A stretch of DNA of 64,000 bases from Herpomyces periplanetae (GCA_009733715.1 WMKJ01000014.1:107770-171769), one strand, 5' to 3'. Counted from the stretch's first letter, positions 22,701-35,437 are shown. The notes: generated by a model not told the origin, from the sequence alone. Translations and numbers: made by a program.

Positions 22701-23322
22701 GCAAAAGTTGCTCGGGAAATCCGAGTCCCCAAAGGCATCAGGTAAGCTAGGGGCGGGCTCTGAATCGGGTAATGAGGAGATAAAGAAATCAGGATGGGAA
22801 GCAATATTTGAATCTGCAAATTTAGCAAAATACAAACCAGAGGAAGAAGAGAAAGATGAAACGAACAAATCGTTAGAATCACCGCATAATCATACATTAC
22901 CAACCGACAAGATGAGCGTTAACGGTGAGAAACCCCAAGAATCAAGTGTAGCTGGGTTGAAGTCAACGCCAGTGGTGACGAAGAAGTCAATGGAGTCATT
23001 GGAAGATCCGATTAAGAATGTGAATAAGGATAAAATTGGACCATTGGACGATAATGTGATAACAGAAGCTTCACAGGACACCCATATCGCGGGAAAAATG
23101 ACACCGGGGGAAGGAAAATCCAAGGGTAAAGGAAGAGATATTTCGGAATCTGTGCAAGAGCAATCTACACATTCAGAAAATTCCGACGGAGAGGAAACGG
23201 GCAAGTTAGATAAACTGGATGAAGACGACAATTCTGATGTAGACGGGAATATGTTGGAACAACTGCTACCGACCAATACACTAAAGTTGGAAGGGAAATT
23301 TTCGGAAGAAATTGATGAATAA
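19758..23322 (+). CDS. Secreted GH16-fold protein, catalytic triad absent, collagen-like tail
   Basis: Exons 19758-20989 and 21057-23322 (GTAAGT donor; TATCAG acceptor, with a second in-frame CAG 6 bp on) give 1165 aa. The signal peptide ends ...QTALA near residue 23. Residues about 25-322 resemble a fungal GH16 beta-glucanase: [11 protein letters not shown], then [27 protein letters not shown], a SICGKW block and [11 protein letters not shown]. The catalytic ExDxxE stretch expected just after the WPTFW motif is replaced by [10 protein letters not shown], so hydrolysis is unlikely. Next come a Ser/Thr linker, a proline-rich segment with a CHCECKC cluster (near 21450), about 60 Gly-X-Pro triplets (residues about 577-765), an acidic Asp-rich run (about 813-865) and a long charged tail. 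Many NxS/T sequons and no membrane segment after the signal suggest a wall or extracellular protein. There is no clear GPI signal. Confidence 0.78.
21556..22119 (+). repeat. Collagen-like Gly-X-Pro coding repeat
   Basis: The DNA is a tandem array of 9 bp codon triplets (GGA GAG CCT, GGA AAA CCT and variants) arranged in 27-36 bp higher-order units. X is mostly Glu, Lys or Gln and the third position is almost always Pro. Interruptions occur near 21630 (Gly to Asp) and 21712-21730 (EEPEES). Confidence 0.9.
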
Positions 23323-24200
23323 ACCATCAATGTGAACTAAACGTGATAAAATTTAACTGTGTGATGAAAGATTAAAAGTTTATGGAAATATGTCACTGAC
23401 TGAAGAGGCATTATCCAAGAAAAACATGACAGAACTAGCTAAAGTGGTAGAAAAGTGTACGGATCTTGATGAGCATACATGAGGGAATTTGCTGCTCTGT
23501 TAATGAAAGCCGATGACATGGGTTAACTATTTTAGCAAGGATGAATTAAACATTTTAGGTAACGGCAAGGTTGACAAGAAAAAGGGAAAAGTGTAGGAAA
23601 TTATTAACTATGAAGGGTATTCCGTTTCAAGGTTGATGATGATATACGTAGAGTATACGTCTTATCGCACTTAATAAATCAATTGGTCAATGATATAACA
23701 ACCTGATAAGTCGCATACATTAAACATAAAATTATACGTTCATATTTAAAAGTATACTGAACAGATATACAGTTGAGCGGTTCGCAAGCATATGATTTGT
23801 ATACCACATTTCGGCGTACACTCTGGTGTTAGATTGTACATTTAACACAACAAATACTGGGAAAACTAATTAATTTCAGTCAAGTATAATTTTTGTGAAA
23901 AGTGTACTGTTTAACATTTAAATCAAAGAGTGCCAAAAAAACCTTCTCGTAAATACACCAAAAATTACAATAAAAGGGTATCGAGTTTTTACAAAATTAG
24001 TATTTTTGATATTATTACCATTTATTAGTATGTAGTATAATATAACATGATTAATTTCAATAATGCCAAATTAAAGAATTTTAGCAACACCACACAGCAT
24101 CAAAACTACTTTTAACATCACGATGTTACGAACAAATCAATCCGAACAAGACCAATCCGCCTCCAACTTCACGCCATTTATTACCCAAAACGGTAATTTC

Positions 24201-24300
24201 CGGTCGTCACGTGCCAGCGGAGAAGCCTCTGACGTCATTGGCAGGGCGGAGCGTTGGCGCGAAGTTCTGTGGGCGACGAGGGAGAAAAAATGAGGTGGAA
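24201..24300 (+). promoter_or_regulatory. Promoter-like cluster: CACGTG, TGACGTCA, inverted CCAAT
   Basis: Within 40 bp are CACGTG (24208-24213), a CRE/ATF-type TGACGTCA (24230-24237) and the reverse CCAAT word ATTGG (24237-24241), followed by a GC-rich stretch containing TTGGCGCG (from about 24254). This density of known eukaryotic factor sites is unique in the window. It most plausibly drives the Bye1-like gene, over 2.5 kb away, through a long leader or a first intron. Confidence 0.45.
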
Positions 24301-25406
24301 TTGACGGATCAACGGGTCCAAAACTTGCAGGTCAGTTGACCGAAAAACTTCTAATAATCATATTAATCCTTGCTAACGGGTTTGACCGTATACCAGTTGT
24401 GCAATGGTCTAACTATTCTTTGGTTGATTGAATCAGTAGTCAAATGCTAGCTATCCTACCAAAATGTGGACGTATAAATTTGTATCCATTTAGCGATCTA
24501 CAGAGTGTTTTGTGATACTTTGCAACGTTATACACACGCTAAAATTTCGGTTCTTTGTGCGCATGATATTTAACTTACTGAAATTTTTAACCTGACCACC
24601 CAAAGTGTCTCTAACCATCCAAACATTCTTATCAGCTCGAGTACACCTCTTAGTCATGCATGATTTTTCTCTTTTATGCGTATTTTTGCCAAGCTACTAC
24701 AAATCAACTTTTACAAAACACACCACCGCACTCCAATTTTTATTCTGTACACGCTACCCGTTCTGCATAACAAAATCCATCTAATCACTAAGGTTAACTT
24801 CCCCCATCGCCTGTCTTTTCCCTTCCCCAGCTTCACTTCACATTTCCTCCGCTCACTATCCCGTCTCGGTTAATCAGGTGACAACTTCCTGATTCCCTGA
24901 CTAAGCCGGGCTTACCTTAGCTAACCGCTTTGGGAAATGGTAACGGAATATCTACAAATCCGGAGTGAGAGAGTCGGCGGGCCACATCAAGGGAAGGAAA
25001 AATGGAAAACGGATCCAAACTACACAACAACGAAACGAATCTACGCGATTAATTTAATTGTTAAATCTCATAAGTCCATCTACGGTGTACGTGTGTGGTT
25101 TTGGTTGTGGTTGTATATGGTTGTGTTTGTGTCCCCACCTCCGCCTCCGTCCGTGTGCGTCGTTGGAAGGTATCAAATATCGTTTGCCAAAGCCGATCAA
25201 AATTAATCAAAGCGCAGAGTAAGCGACGCAAGCAAAGCGTTATATTTGAGCGTGCTTACTTGTCATCTAAAGCTTAAATTGCACTGTCGTGCAGTTTTAG
25301 TGTCTGTCAAAAACTGTCCGCGAAGTTAAGTGCGGCCATACTGTTATCAAAAGGTAATAATTCACATTAAACCGGATACTCTGGCTATCTCGCTTCTCCG
25401 TCCCGT

Positions 25407-25429
25407 CGCGCGCGTGCGCGCGCGCGCAT
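25407..25429. repeat. Alternating (CG)n tract, Z-DNA prone
   Basis: A run of alternating C and G, CGCGCGCGTGCGCGCGCGCG, then CA, broken only by one T. Shorter GC-alternating words recur near 25577 and 39449. Confidence 0.8.
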
Positions 25430-26901
25430 ACTCATTTTGTTAATTCATTTATCCATCCACTTTTCTCTTGGTTTGTTCATGCGTTCCATCATCTCAACTT
25501 ACCCAAACGAGTTTTACCCGTGCATCCTACCACTTCTATAACCTCATCTTCGTCTAACGCTTTTTCCGTGTCTACGCGCGCGCTCGCGCCAGCCCGTTCG
25601 TACGCTACATTTTCACAAAAATTTGGTGAATTGATAAACGCGCTACCGTCGATTTTCCCCTATACTACCACTACCATCTCAGCTGCATCGAAACCATAAC
25701 CTTTTCTTTACATATCATCCCTGTACACACTCCATACCCGGACCGTGCGTGTACAAACGTTCGTCTACGTGGGGATTTTCGTCCTTTACTGTTAACTTAT
25801 TATACTACAACATTACGCTCATTGTCATTTTGGCCTTAATCGTATACCCTTGAGGCGTCGATAAACTGACCTTCCCAAGCTTTAGTAGTAGCGGTATATC
25901 TCTCCTTTAAACTCTGCACTTGAACAAGTTTGCCCTGAAGTTTTTTTCTGCCTTTTGTCCACGTCCGCACACACGTGCGCATTTCTACGCCTCAACGCTC
26001 ACGTCTGAAACAGTTGTACGTTTTGCGCATCGGAATTGTGTCAGCTTAACTTTAATTGCTTCTTTCACTTAACGCTACTCGCATGTTCGTCAACTCTTCG
26101 CTGCTCCTCCCCGGATTCAGTGATAGATTACGAAGTTTTCAATTTACGATTTCTTTAATACTTCCCTATTGACCGACCAGCTTTGCACCAACTGGAAATT
26201 TTTCAATTCCTTTACAATCTGTTGGCTTGGAACTACATCAGATTTGCTCCAGAGAGTTGGAGTACCTCGTATACCGCCCAATAAACATCGTTAATTGCAT
26301 GACTTGGTACCATTTTGCTTTAATATCCGGAATAGCCCATGGTCAGCCTATCGAATAGCTGTACGACCGTAAATTTTTTCGTTTCAAATCACATTCGATC
26401 GACCTTTGCATACATTGTCCTTGGCCTGTTTAAGTATTACTCGATCCGCGGGGTTCCGTCGGTGTACTGCTCCGGCATTAGATAATTTGTCGCGGCATTG
26501 AGCAATCTTTTATTCGGGTAGTATCTCGTTGTTAAAGTAAAAGTTTTGCCTTGCCTCTTCAGTAATGTCAGGTAAGCTGCAACATTTCACACAATAAGGA
26601 TGAGAACGAATGTGGCATCTTTCAATAGTCATAATCCCATGGTTAAGGCTATTCAACCCACCGTGCTGTGTGCCGATGTATATCTTTGTTCTCATATCAT
26701 GTGAACGCCTTTGCAAGTCACGCTCTCACCGTCTGTATTGCTCTGAGTAACGTTGAAGCGTGTGTGGGTGTGTGTACATGTTTATGTATGCACATATGCA
26801 AGCGCATGTGCATGTGTGCGATGATATGAGGTGGATGGGTTTATACGGGCGTGCACGCTTGCTAACAAATTATATGTATGAATGTGTAATAACATTAGCA
26901 G

Positions 26902-29900
26902 AAGCACTTCGTCGATCCGGGCGTGCTACCAAAGGTCAGCACACAAAAAAGTTAAAGGGCGATTTACCATCTGTGAAAGTCGCGCGTACAAGGAAATTGG
27001 TAGACTCTGGCTTAGAAAATTCCAATGATCAGTTGGTAGAGGAAATTGAAGCTGAAGCTGACGATGATAGCTCGATAGTAAGATGTGTCTGTGGAGCAAC
27101 TGAAGATATGGGTGGTCGTATGATGATTGAATGTGAAAAATGTCAAGTATGGCAACATAACGTGTGTATGGGTGTACCTGAGATCAGCGACGAAACTTTA
27201 ACGTATTACTGCGAGAAATGTCGACCAAAGCAACATACAGAGTTATTGGAAGCTTTAAAGCAGGGTGAAAAAATCTGGGAAGTACGTATTGCGGCGGCAA
27301 ATAAGTTAAAAAGGGCGGGTAAACGCCGTTCGCTCCCATTGCGACAGAGTAATACTCGTAATACAACGAGCGCGGATGACTCAACTAGACAGAGTATAGA
27401 ACCCTTAAGTGAAACGAGAGATCCTACGACGGCTAAAGTACGGTTAAGTGATAAATCGTCAGGATTAGATTTGACTGATAATGAGGTCGGGATAGAGTTG
27501 GATGTGCCAACGGTTCAAGAGGTATGTTTGTGACATGATCTAACTCATATGTACTGTAGCCTATCAAGTACAAAAAAGTTAACTTGTATAGCAGGTGGCC
27601 CAAGTGATTAATGATGACGATGATCAAAAAGCGGGTGATAGTGCTAAGTTGTCGGAGTTACAAGATGAAGGGACGCGTAATGGTGGTGGTCGGACGCGAG
27701 GATTCGGACGCGGAAAACGAAGAGCCACACATACGCTAGGAGGTGATAGAATTACTATGGCGAGTAAACGAAGAAAATCGCGCGTTATAGAAAATGAAGA
27801 AAGTGTGGAAACAGGAGAAAATGATGACGTTTTAACGCGATTACCGGTAGATAGGCAACGGGTAGCGGAAACGTTGATTCGAGATTTTCAAGAATTAATC
27901 GAGCAGGGTATTCGGGAGGATAAATTAAGTTTACAGGAAAGTGAACAATCAGTGGAGTGGATACCACGACGCTTAGGCATTGAAATTGAAGAAGGATTGT
28001 ACAAGAAAAAGAGTCGAGGATCAGGTTCAACATATAAGGAACAGTTCTTATCTATACGATATAATGTGAAGAAAAATTGGACGTTATTGGCACGGTTAGT
28101 GAGGGGGGAAATAAGCGGAGTAGAGTTGGCAGATATGTCATCGGACGATATGGCAAGCGAGGAATTGCAGCAGCAAGTTTTGGCGATGAAGGAAGAAAAT
28201 GACAAACAATCTGTAATAATTGAAGATATAGGGCGACCGTTACGAAATGCACACAATGATGAAGATTTCACCGGTGACGGCGACGGAGTGAATGACAGTG
28301 ATAACAAGGATAAAGTTAAGGTTTGCAGAGAAGATGAAGTGAGCGTCGTTAAAGAACGTATGTTAGAGTTACACGGATTGAAGGGTATTGTTAATAAGTG
28401 TGAAAATGGGAGGAAGAAGGGAAAGGTATCGATGGATATGGCAAAGGAACGGTTGACAGAATCGGCAAACAGCAGGAGTACGAGTGAAGGAAAAATTAAC
28501 AAGTTAAACGGAAATAGTAGTAATGGGTCAGAAGGGATGGTTTGGTCGGGAGTGGAGTGGCAGAGACAATGCTGCGATAGAAAAGACGATGTAAGACATG
28601 GTATGGATGAAGGTGAAAGCATTAAGGAAACAATGAGCAATTTGGACGTGGAATCGAAGGAAGTTGGCTTGATTGTCGAGGGTAACAAAGGAAAAGGAGT
28701 AATGGAAGGAAATGATGGTAGTGGAGGGGAAAAAGAGATCAACGGTAACCAAGAAATGATAAATGAACAAACGAGGGATGTGCATCAGGGTAGGGAATTC
28801 AGGTTGGAAAATTGTAGAGGGAAAATGACCAGTTTACGTGGAAAGGAGTCAAATTTGTGTTATGAGAATTCCATCGAGGGAACAAATGGAGGAACATTAC
28901 AAATGGAGGAAGACGGGAAAGTAAACTATGAAAGTTACGGGCAAGATGAACCGGTTAAACATACTGACACGGTGGGACAAGTGGTAATGCGCCGTAAACT
29001 ACTCCAGGGAACACAATGTTCACTGAACGTAGTATGCCGATTTGTAGCAGGTGGTGATCTAAGGTTACTATTTGATGTTGATGCAGTAGTATGTCAACCT
29101 CTTGAGATATCGGGCAGGGTTGCAGCAGATGTTGCAGATACGTATTGTACACGTCTTGACCCTAATACCATGGACATAATGATTTGTAGTGTTGAAGCAT
29201 TCACATCTACGACAGATCAGGCTAAGTGGGATTACGTTTTTCGCTATTATCGTGACAAAGAGCGATGGGGATTGTGCAATATTGAAAAGTTGCGCTCCCC
29301 AGTTGTCGATATTTACTTAATACCACTGGGAAAAACGGACAACTTCCCTCGTTTGTTTAACCGTTTAAACTATAACTCTCTAAACCCCGAACCTCGAGAC
29401 AATCCGTTATTACTGCTGGCCATAGCTGCACGTACAAAGGATCACCAAACTACCAAATCTGGTCTTCAGCCCTACGAGCTCAAAGTGCACGACAAAAGAG
29501 GAAGTCACCCTGCGGCGCCGTTTTTGTTGAGTCGAAGATGTGGAGACGATGAGAATGTTAAGAGTGAAGTTGGAAAGTGTGAAGGGGATGGTGAGGTTGA
29601 GGTTGAGGTTGAGGATAATGTAGAGGTTGAAGTTGAGAATGTGAAACATGGTTTGTCCCAATGTGTGGTGAATAACCAGGGATGTGCTGAGTCCTGTGAG
29701 CGAAATCGGATGCGGAATAGTTGTGGCCAAGGAACAACATTAAGCAAAGTATGCCCTAACTCAGTTCAAGTGAACTCCAGCAGTGTCAAGCAGCAGGATG
29801 ATTGTGATTATCGAGATACCGCTAGTCATGATCGTGTGGGTAGTGTTATTCATGGTCAGTGTGGGAATACTTGTGAAATACATGATCGTATTCAGCCAAG

Positions 29901-30192
29901 CAAACCTTCAGCTTATTTGCCGCTGCCGCCGCCTCCTCGTTCCCCTCACCACCATTTTCATCAACCTTGTTCTGACAATACTGATGATGAAGATATGGTT
30001 AGTCGAATCCTCGGTCCCATGATTTCCACGCCAGTCGTTAGTCAATTATCTCACGTTTTACCTGCCATGGATGAATTACAATTGAAAAATTTGCGTTGCG
30101 TCTTGGACGAGAATCCTCAGCTGAGATGTGATTTAACCTTACTTGATGAATTTTTGAGAAAAAATCACGTGTCACCGGTTTTGCGTGAGTAA
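26902..30192 (+). CDS. BYE1: PHD - TFIIS-like - SPOC protein, Bye1/PHF3/DIDO type (5' end unresolved)
   Basis: Supported exons are 26902-27521 and 27595-30192 (GTATGT donor, TATAGCAG acceptor, phase 0). An upstream exon carrying the ATG is not identified; 26902 follows a TTAGCAG acceptor with a CTAAC branch near 26862. The order is a Bye1-type leader (RRSGRATKGQHTKK), a PHD finger (VRCVCGATEDMGGRMMIEC to YYCEKC, 27079-27219), a TFIIS central-type domain (about 27835-28180), a long charged linker, a SPOC domain (about 28980-29420), a valine/glutamate run, and a Pro-rich tail. In yeast Bye1 binds H3K4me3 through its PHD and the RNA polymerase II core through its TFIIS-like domain; PHF3 uses SPOC to bind phosphorylated CTD. 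The same role in transcription is inferred here. The poly-acidic insert at 29590-29640 comes from a GAGGTT repeat. Confidence 0.87.
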
Positions 30193-31605
30193 TGGCTGGA
30201 TCTGTTGCGTTTGTGCATTTCGCGTAGTTGGTTTTGCCGTTTTATTGAGTGTGCGTGACCTTTTTACTCCACTCGGCCGTTAATTTGACCTTAGCAGGAT
30301 GCACGCGGGTCTACGATGATTATGATTCTTATCTACGAAACTTTGTACTAACCGGTTTCTCTCGGTTGATTGACTGATTGACTGACTGACCGGTACACCA
30401 ACTGACCAACAAATTTTTATCAATCTTACCCAGCACTCTCAACATGTGTATGTTTGTGTGTTTGCTTATCGTAGTTCTAAATTCCCTATACCGCCAATCT
30501 AGATTTTCGTTGACCTTAAGTGTACATCCTTTCATGCTGCTCCACCCCGGTAAATTTCCTCCCCTCCTTTCCCCTCTCCTTCATTCATTCAACTTTAGAT
30601 CCCTTCTCCCCTCTTCCCCTTCTATACACCCAACCTTCGCAATTCCATCTCCTGAGCACTACAGTATGATTGGGTTTGACTCTATTTACTCAAACATTCT
30701 CTAGCTGAGTTTACCTCTGCATGCTAATGGTTAGAATTAGCCATACCAACTTAACATCCAGCCTGTTGGAGATAAATGTTCTTCCTGTGTAATCCGTTCA
30801 CGCTCACGACCTCATTTTAAATTTGACCTAGAGTTACATTTTATCATTTATCACACACAAACTCGTCCTCGCTCTGATGTACATGCATGTGCACGTACTC
30901 AATTTATTCATGTAAACCATAAGATTACACTCGGTTGTTGTAACGACACTCCATGCTACCTGCGGTATCTAGCTAGTTTCCCGATAATTAGTTATCACGA
31001 TAGTAGATAAATGAATAAATATATTGCAACACTTTATACTGGTGGAGATTGCCACATATTTGTACTGTCTGATTATATCATTATGGTAGTCGTAGTCGTT
31101 CCTGTACTGGATAACCCCAGTACAACTTGACCCTCCCGTCAGTGAATCTAACACGCTTCTCACCAAATTTGCTCGCGTCCAAACTCCCACTCTTTCAACC
31201 AATTATCGCGCATCCCTGCACGGTTACGTAATAAGATTAACTAGGTAATTCTTTCCAAAAAGGGTAATACTAACCCACCAAATTTCCAAAACCCAATCCG
31301 TTAAGTATATTAGGCTCAACATTTTATTGGGTACTGTCCTTATTCAGGAATGGTTGACGTCAATAAAACTAGCCGTTGAAATTACCTGTTCCTAGTACCT
31401 TCCTTTTTCATTTTCACCTTGCCAATATTGTCGTCTGGTGAGCCGAGTGGCTCAGTTACGTTTCTGTATAAATACCCGGTGACTTCCCTCGTCCGGCTCA
31501 GTTGTATCAGAATGTGGATGAGAATCAAACTTTTACATTCATTACTCTGAAAGTGTATCCATTGTCAATTATTTCTCTCAGTCGTCGTCCCTCGAGTGGT
31601 TCACT
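30193..31605. other. Intergenic region with CT-rich leader and TATA box
   Basis: Contains a GATT/GACT tetranucleotide stretch (about 30363-30392), a CT-rich tract at 30540-30640 and, 132-139 bp before the next start codon, TATAAATA. No coding feature is supported. Confidence 0.5.
31467..31474 (+). promoter_or_regulatory. TATA box of the second GH16-fold gene
   Basis: TATAAATA, 132 bp upstream of the ATG at 31606, just after a small inverted repeat (GAGCC-gagt-GGCTC near 31440). It is the clearest TATA box in the window and suggests an inducible or highly expressed gene. Confidence 0.5.
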
Positions 31606-34106
31606 ATGTCGACCTACTTCTCTTTACAGCGTCTTTCGTTATTACCTTTCCTGCTTTCATCCTATACCCTATCTTCTGTTCAGGCAGATAGCAAGGCAGA
31701 AATCACTGCTGGAGAGGATGGTCCTATCTACGCTCTTAACTACGCGGTCGAACCTGATACATTTTTAAACAATTTTGAAATTCAATCTTCACATGATGAT
31801 CAACATACTCTGCTTTGGGAATTTTTGAATCGCTCATCCGTTACAAATGATTATTCTCCCCTGCTAAGTGTTGAACGGGAAAGTATTCGAATTGGCCTCA
31901 CTGATACTGTGTCCCCCCGTGGTCATCAGGTTGCTGCTGTGCATTCTGAGGAATATTTTGACGTCACATCTAAACTAAGTTTAAAGCATGGTCTTGTTCT
32001 CGTCGATTACGAAGGCTTGCAATTCAATTCACCACTATGCCACACTTTTCTTAATTATCTCCATTTTACCCCTAATAATGTTACGCTCGTTAAGTTGCTT
32101 GACAATCCTGATGATGGTAAGTAGTTACTAAGATATTATTCCACTTTTAATCGTGGGCCCATGTGGGTTTTTGTATCCCTTGATTCTGTGTTCGCCAGCA
32201 CTAACCATTATACACTTGCAATATAGTGAGAAATGCAACATGCGCTATTCGCCCTTCGGGTGTCCGAGTTGCACGTAGCGTCAATTGTGTTACAGCTCTA
32301 CAAGAGTTCTGTACTGCTTGGCCTTCTTCGGAAGCCAAAACTTTGCACGAAAATGATACACTACGAGATGGCGTTAATTTAATGCATTGGACGTCTGATT
32401 CGTTCAGCATGTGGGTATTCCCTCGCTCTAGTATGCCTAAGACTGTGCTCGCATCGAGTTTCAGCCTTGGTAGCCTGGGGGAACCCCATTTGAACGTGAC
32501 AAATTTCAACCAAACCCAATTTGGAATTGAAGGCTTGGAGTTATCGTTCCGGGTTCCCGTATCCAGCTCGTGTGATGATGCAGCAAATCCAGATTCTTGT
32601 TACTTTTCCGTACGCGGGTCTGATCCTTTAAGTGGAAATGATTTATGGAAAATACGAACCATTCGAACGTTGGCTTTGAATAAGCAGCTGGAAGAAGAAC
32701 CCGAAAATATTTACAAACCAGCAAATAAAACTTCTTCGGTCAAACCTAAAGTGAGCGCTGCCAGTCGAGTTCCAAAGAGCAGCAAAACCTCATCCGTTCG
32801 TACCGCTGCCTTACCAATTGCATCGGGTGCGGCAGTTAGCGATAATGGTGAAGGCTGTAGGGCCTATGAGAAAATGGATGTAACACTTCCCGGCGCCGGG
32901 CAACCCGTGGAGGCATCTCCTTCAACCCCTGAAATTGCGAATGGCAAGGTTGGCATTACTGGATCCGTGTCGATGTCTAATGAGATTGCAGCTAGCACCG
33001 CCGAAGTTTCAGCTTCAGCCTCAACTGCAAATCATGTTCTAAAAGCTAAAGCCCAGGAGACCCCAATTCATCGAGCCACATCGGGGACTGTGCATAACGT
33101 CTTGCCAACTCCAGTGGTAGCAGCTACTGTGACTGGAGGAATAAAGGCGATCGTTGAAACTCGTTCAACCTATTCTGTACCTTCAGAGCACACATCTTAT
33201 ATTGCCCCTAAGAAATTGTTAGTTCCCAGGAATTTGGATGGTGTTCTTGAGTTTTCAGTTACGGTGCCGTTTGCTGCTGCTGCTGCTCCCCTCACCAGAA
33301 CTGCTGCTGAAGAAACTAGAGCTTCGACTACGAAATTGGTGGAAAATAAGCCAAGTGGTAGGAAGATTGAACGGGTTTCGTATACCGATGATAATCTAGG
33401 TAATTATTTTATAGTGCCTACCACTGCCTCTGGACCATCAATTTATACAACGCCTTTTCCCTCTGTTAAGGTCGGTGATCAAGTTGTAGTTGGTCAAGAT
33501 CAGGCTTCAGATCAAGTGATGGGGAGTACGTATGGTGGTGATGATGGGGACGATGAATCAGAATCGGATTCTGGTGATGAGGAGGAAGGCTCTGAATCTG
33601 ACTCCGATGACTCTGAGTCTGAGTCTGATGATGATGATGAGGATGAGGACGAAGGTGAAAGTTCGGACGATTCAGAAGACTCTGGTTCTGAAGATGATGG
33701 AGATGGCTATGGTACCGGTGAGGATGAGTGGGCTGGCACGTACGGCAGTAGTGTCCAGGGTCAATCGAGCGGAGGAGCGTCCGTGGCGGTGGACGAGAAT
33801 CCTGTGACAGTGGCCAATAGCGAAAGTGGCAGCAATGCCGCACCGGGTTTTCCAAGTGAAATTAGCGAAAATGGCGTAGGTGGCCAGTACGGTGCGCAGT
33901 CGTCGCCGTTTGCAGGCGTATACGGTAGTCCAAGTCCTGATCCAGTTGTTCAGTCGATATCGCCGGGCGTTGGAATGCCCATGCCTGAGTCGATTGACTT
34001 TGAGCCCGAGCCTACTCTTGATGATTCCATTGAACCATCGGAATTTGAGGGGTTTCCTGCCCAAGCAACAGCTGATCCGGTAGCTTACGGACGGTATCTT
34101 GGATAG
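31606..34106 (+). CDS. Secreted GH16-fold protein, catalytic triad absent, acidic tail
   Basis: Exons 31606-32116 and 32227-34106 (GTAAGT donor, AATATAG acceptor, phase 1) give 796 aa. The signal peptide ends near ...SSVQA (residue 26). Residues about 30-320 resemble the GH16-fold protein at 19.8 kb and fungal beta-glucanases: LCHTFLNYL at the place of CGTWPAFW, GVNLMHWTSDSFSMWVFPRS, then GSLGEP, paired cysteines and a WKIRTIRTLAL end. The region where ExDxxE should be reads NNVTLVKLLDN, so the triad is missing. The rest is Ala/Thr/Ser-rich, then a Ser/Asp/Glu run (about residues 605-668, from 33529), then Gly/Ser/Pro-rich to the end, with no GPI signal or membrane span. Role: probably a cell-wall or extracellular glucan-binding or structural protein; this is inferred. 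Confidence 0.72.
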
Positions 34107-35402
34107 TTTGCCAGGGTTGTACAGAATCGGGAGAGGCCGAGACACGAGGGACGGGCGGGTGTTGGAGAAGTTGCGCAGTAACAGAAAACTAAACATGCGC
34201 AAATTCCTCCCGTTCGTTGGCGTGCGTGCAAACAGGTCTGCCTTTACGGCGCGATGTGGTGTGGTGCGTGTACATGAACGCTTGCTTTTTTGCATTTTGT
34301 AATTCTACAATTTTGTACACACCATTGCTGGAGATTTTCTTATTTACCGGAGCTAAACCCTCGTGCGCGCACATTGCAGGATATTTTCGGGCACATTTTT
34401 ATCGCATCGACATGCCTGATCCTTGTAGTACACGGTGTTCCAAAACCTAGACCGTGAACTGATGAACCAGTACTGTGTGGATATGTTCTGCCGCTATGTT
34501 TTTGATCCAGTGGGGAGCAACAACACCCATTCTCCGTTGGATTGGAAATGTGTTGCACCCAGACGTGTTGCGACCACGGTCGGCCCACGTCATACGCCTG
34601 TACCATGCATAGTGGGGCCGTGTGTGTGAATGGGTTTGTGCGTGTGTGCGCGGGATGCCGGTTGGATTTATGGTTATCTTCTTGTTGAATATTTAGTGAT
34701 GAACAATATAAAATTTTTCAACGATAGTATGTTCGTGTGTAAGTACCCGCATCTGTATCTGCAACTACACCTGCGCCAGTTCCGGTGTCGGTGTCAATGT
34801 CTATGTTTGCGTTGGCTTTGGTGCCTGTAAAGTTGTATCGTGTAATGCAGAAGTCGCCAAATGTAGCTGGCGTAAGCGCGGGAGTTGACGTTAGCGCTGT
34901 ATAAAGCGGAGTAGAGTAAGGTAGTCTGAGTTTACCGGCGGGTGAGCAAGGGCAAACTAACGTGGCCGTGGGAAGCAGCGGCAGTATAAGAGGCAAAATT
35001 GTACAAGTGTGGTTAATATTGTATTCCGTTACATAATTTTGCGTGTTAACAGGGTACCCGCGGCATGTAAGCGCAACAGGCATGCGATATCTCTGCGGTA
35101 CGTACTTAACGCCTTGTACTCTAACTCGCCCGAGTTATTCACCACGTTTAAGGGAGCGGCGGTGTCGAGGGGGAAGGGGAAAGGCAAAGCGCATGAATCC
35201 GGCGGTCTGGCTCAACGCACGCGTCCCGGCCTTTGCTACACGTATGTATGAACATGGGCCAAGTTTCTAGCGCATTCTCATTCATCCACATCTTCAGCAC
35301 ACAAGTACCGGTGAAGCCTTATAGCGGGTCAACCAACCAACCAACCAACCGGCCAGCCAGCCAGCCAGCGTGCGTGTATGCGCACGTACACACGCTCACG
35401 CT

Positions 35403-35437
<35 letters not shown>

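Larger units (their letters stand above)
23323..26901. other. 3.5 kb intergenic region upstream of the PHD-finger gene
   Basis: No supported coding exon. AT-rich to about 24.15 kb, then a compact GC-rich promoter-like cluster (24201-24300), then CT-rich DNA to about 26.2 kb with a GC-alternating tract at 25407. The missing first exon of the PHD gene probably lies here. Confidence 0.5.
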
